Shown piece after piece: positions 62,179 through 64,000 of a stretch of DNA of 64,000 nucleotides; within the stretch, counting starts at the first letter, position 1, and each line of letters begins with the position of its first letter. Source of the stretch: an uncultured Elusimicrobia bacterium. Its GTDB lineage: Bacteria > Elusimicrobiota > Elusimicrobia > Elusimicrobiales > UBA9959. The notes under the pieces were generated by a model. That model had not been told where the DNA came from. It did no database searches and saw only the letters and a program-made list of their open reading frames with translations. The stretch is taken from positions 1-64,000 of the forward strand of contig CAIQNV010000049.1 of assembly GCA_903873295.1 (NCBI GenBank), written 5' to 3'. A program made the position numbers and the translations under genes.

Positions 62179-64000
62179 ATGAAATACTGGTTCTACTCTG
62201 AAGGCAACATACTCGGCCCCTATAACCCGGCAGAAATACTGGCGCTGCCCGCTTTTGCCGAGGAAAGCCTGGTCTGCCCCGAGACCTCCACCGGCGATGC
62301 CCCCGGCGACTGGCGGCCCGCGGTGCAGGTGCGGGAAATAGCCGCGGCTTTAAGCGTCGGCGCCGGCCGCACCATCAAAGCGGGCGCGGTAACGGGGGCC
62401 TACGAGTATGCGACCGGCTTTAACTCCCTGGCCGGCGGCTTTGACAACAAGGAGCTCCAGTCCGTGGCCCCCTATGGGGAACTCCTCGATACCATCGAGA
62501 ATATCCTGGGAGCCTACAAAGAGGGCCCCTTCTCCAACATCGCCGCTCCCGAACCCGAGCTCGATTACAATCTTTCCGAAAAATTCGACATCCGCCTCTC
62601 CCACGTACAGGAGGAGCTGGAGGCCGCCCGCTGGGAGAAAAACCTTCTCGTTGAAAAGATCCGCACGAAGGAACTTGAGGAGAGGAAAACCTGCGCGCGC
62701 ATAGACGAGTTGGAGGCCCGCCTTAAAAGCGAGCACAGCAGGCTCGCCGCCGGCGAGATCGAGCTTCAGCAGGTGCGCTACGAGGCCGCCCTTAAAGAGC
62801 AGGAGGCGGTCCGGCGCCGGATCGAAGAGGTCCAGCTCGAAGATATAAAGAGAGCGGAGCTGAGCGACGCGCTCCGCCGGACGCAGGAAGAGCTGGAGCT
62901 CAGCCGGGAGCAGGCCGCGATGCAGTCCGCCGCTCCCGCCGCCGAATTTCAGCCGCCTCTGACGGAGGAGGCGCCGCCGGTCATTGAGCTGAGCGAAGTG
63001 AAGCCCGAACCTGCTCCCGGGATCACGGAGCCGGAAGCAGCGCCCGCCGCCGAGGAGAAGTCTGAGCCGGCTATCGAGTCAAAATCGTTCAAGAGCATTA
63101 CCCGCGGCGCAGAGATAAAGCTGGAGACCTCGCTGGGAAAAGAGTCGAAGGAAGAATCCGGCGACGATACCGGGCTTAACATCCACAAATTCAAGAGTCT
63201 GGGCCAGACCCAGGCTCCGGCCTATGTTTACGGGTCGCATTATGATAAGCCTCTGCCCGGCCCCGAAGCCGCTCCCGCCGGGGCGTTCAAGCCCGAGGTT
63301 TTCGAGCCCCTTCCCCAGCAGGCGGGCGGCATAATTTATGATTTTACCGCGGTTACCGCCAAACAGCCTGAGACCACGCAGCAATTCCAGATAGAGACCC
63401 GGTACGAAGCTCCCGCTCCCGCGGCCCAGCCCGCGCAGCCCCGGGCGGTAAAGCCGCCCACTTATGATTTCGGAATACCCCAGGCAGCGCCGCCCCCGGT
63501 TCAGCAGTCCGCCCCGGTTCAGCAGCAGTCTCCGCAAGTGCAGCACGGCTTCCAGTTCCAGCCGCAGGCGCAAACTCCGGAGAATCAGCCGGTCCCGGCC
63601 CGGCAGCAGGCTCCGGCCCCGCAGCCGTCCGCCCCGGCTCCCCAGTTCAAAGCTCCTGAGCCCCAGGCGGTCCCGCCTTCGGCCCAGTTGTCTCCCGCTC
63701 CCGTCCCCGTTCCCAAAGAAAAGGCGCCCGCCGCCGCTCCCGATTCCCCGGAGAAAACGATGCGCGTGCCGATGCCCTCCTCAAAGGGTAAGCCCGACGT
63801 AAAAGCTCCCGAGAAAGCGAGGAGGAAAGGCGGCAGGATGGCCTTCCTGACCATACTCGTTATCTTCGGGTCGATGGCCGCCGGCGGCCTCGGCTACTTC
63901 TTCATGGGCGAGGGCGTGAGCTTCTCCGAATTTTCCATGCTTAACCTCGGCGGCAAGAAAAAACAGGCCGCTATGGACAGCCAGCTGGAGGCCAAGGCCG
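62179..64000 (+). CDS. GYF_2-domain membrane protein, cut by the window end
   Basis: This frame is missing from the ORF track because it has no stop before base 64000; I read it open for 607 codons from ATG 62179. It starts with a GYF_2/DUF4339-type fold ('YWFYSEGNILGPYNPAEILAL', about 3-25, W and Y with G-P-Y). A charged coiled coil follows (about 140-250). A long Pro/Ala/Gln-rich linker comes next (about 255-540), then a basic patch and one transmembrane segment (about 554-575, 'LTILVIFGSMAAGGLGYFF'). The rest is beyond the window. The layout (cytoplasmic GYF domain, linker, one membrane span) suggests a membrane-anchored organiser. Function is unknown. Confidence 0.75.
   Translation, partial: MKYWFYSEGNILGPYNPAEILALPAFAEESLVCPETSTGDAPGDWRPAVQVREIAAALSVGAGRTIKAGAVTGAYEYATGFNSLAGGFDNKELQSVAPYGELLDTIENILGAYKEGPFSNIAAPEPELDYNLSEKFDIRLSHVQEELEAARWEKNLLVEKIRTKELEERKTCARIDELEARLKSEHSRLAAGEIELQQVRYEAALKEQEAVRRRIEEVQLEDIKRAELSDALRRTQEELELSREQAAMQSAAPAAEFQPPLTEEAPPVIELSEVKPEPAPGITEPEAAPAAEEKSEPAIESKSFKSITRGAEIKLETSLGKESKEESGDDTGLNIHKFKSLGQTQAPAYVYGSHYDKPLPGPEAAPAGAFKPEVFEPLPQQAGGIIYDFTAVTAKQPETTQQFQIETRYEAPAPAAQPAQPRAVKPPTYDFGIPQAAPPPVQQSAPVQQQSPQVQHGFQFQPQAQTPENQPVPARQQAPAPQPSAPAPQFKAPEPQAVPPSAQLSPAPVPVPKEKAPAAAPDSPEKTMRVPMPSSKGKPDVKAPEKARRKGGRMAFLTILVIFGSMAAGGLGYFFMGEGVSFSEFSMLNLGGKKKQAAMDSQLEAKA

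Overview
The window is a GC-rich bacterial chromosome segment (about 60% GC by eye), densely coded on both strands. The outer-membrane set (LptD, Pal, CpoB, TolB, two PorV/PorQ-family barrels), the menaquinone-type prenyl genes and very large surface proteins with FlgD/T9SS-like C-terminal domains point to a Gram-negative lineage. My best guess is Elusimicrobiota or a neighbouring phylum; this is inference from gene style, not a database match. No tRNA, rRNA, CRISPR array or complete insertion sequence was seen.

Layout. 1-5.5 kb: a secreted multi-domain fibronectin-type protein followed directly by a PorV-like barrel. 5.5-22.7 kb: housekeeping genes on the plus strand (polA, rhomboid, coaE, rho, M23 peptidase, rpmE, prfA, prmC, murA, folC, ROK kinase, lptD, an NAD-sugar epimerase, tdk, and a solo transposase-type DUF772 protein). 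22.8-27.4 kb: minus-strand pal-cpoB-tolB and a polyprenyl synthase plus menA pair. 27.4-48.8 kb: a CDF metal exporter, then a surface-protein locus (FecR-domain protein, predicted barrel, a 5444-residue giant and a second PorV-like barrel). 48.8-51.8 kb: minus-strand small membrane proteins, hemW and a slipin. 51.9-64 kb: plus-strand nusB, ligA, purH, glnS, nadK, recN, gltX and a GYF-type protein cut by the window end.

How parts fit. Twice in this window a giant C-terminal-domain cargo is followed by its own PorV-like barrel, suggesting dedicated cargo-shuttle pairs of a T9SS-like export route. Between the genes lie several families of short dispersed palindromic elements. Two families have conserved cores and outer arms that differ between copies yet stay complementary within each copy, as expected for a selected DNA or RNA fold. 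One further repeat is translated as the front of the LptD signal peptide, and another apparently forms the tail of FolC. Four genes (ispB-like synthase, CDF, hemW, glnS) have a -10 box exactly six bases before the start codon and no Shine-Dalgarno, a leaderless-mRNA signature.

Other points of note are a DNA polymerase I whose proofreading domain appears to lack its catalytic acids, a PurH whose cyclohydrolase half lacks the usual VKTLHP region, and a Rho factor with a Q/N/G-rich low-complexity insert.
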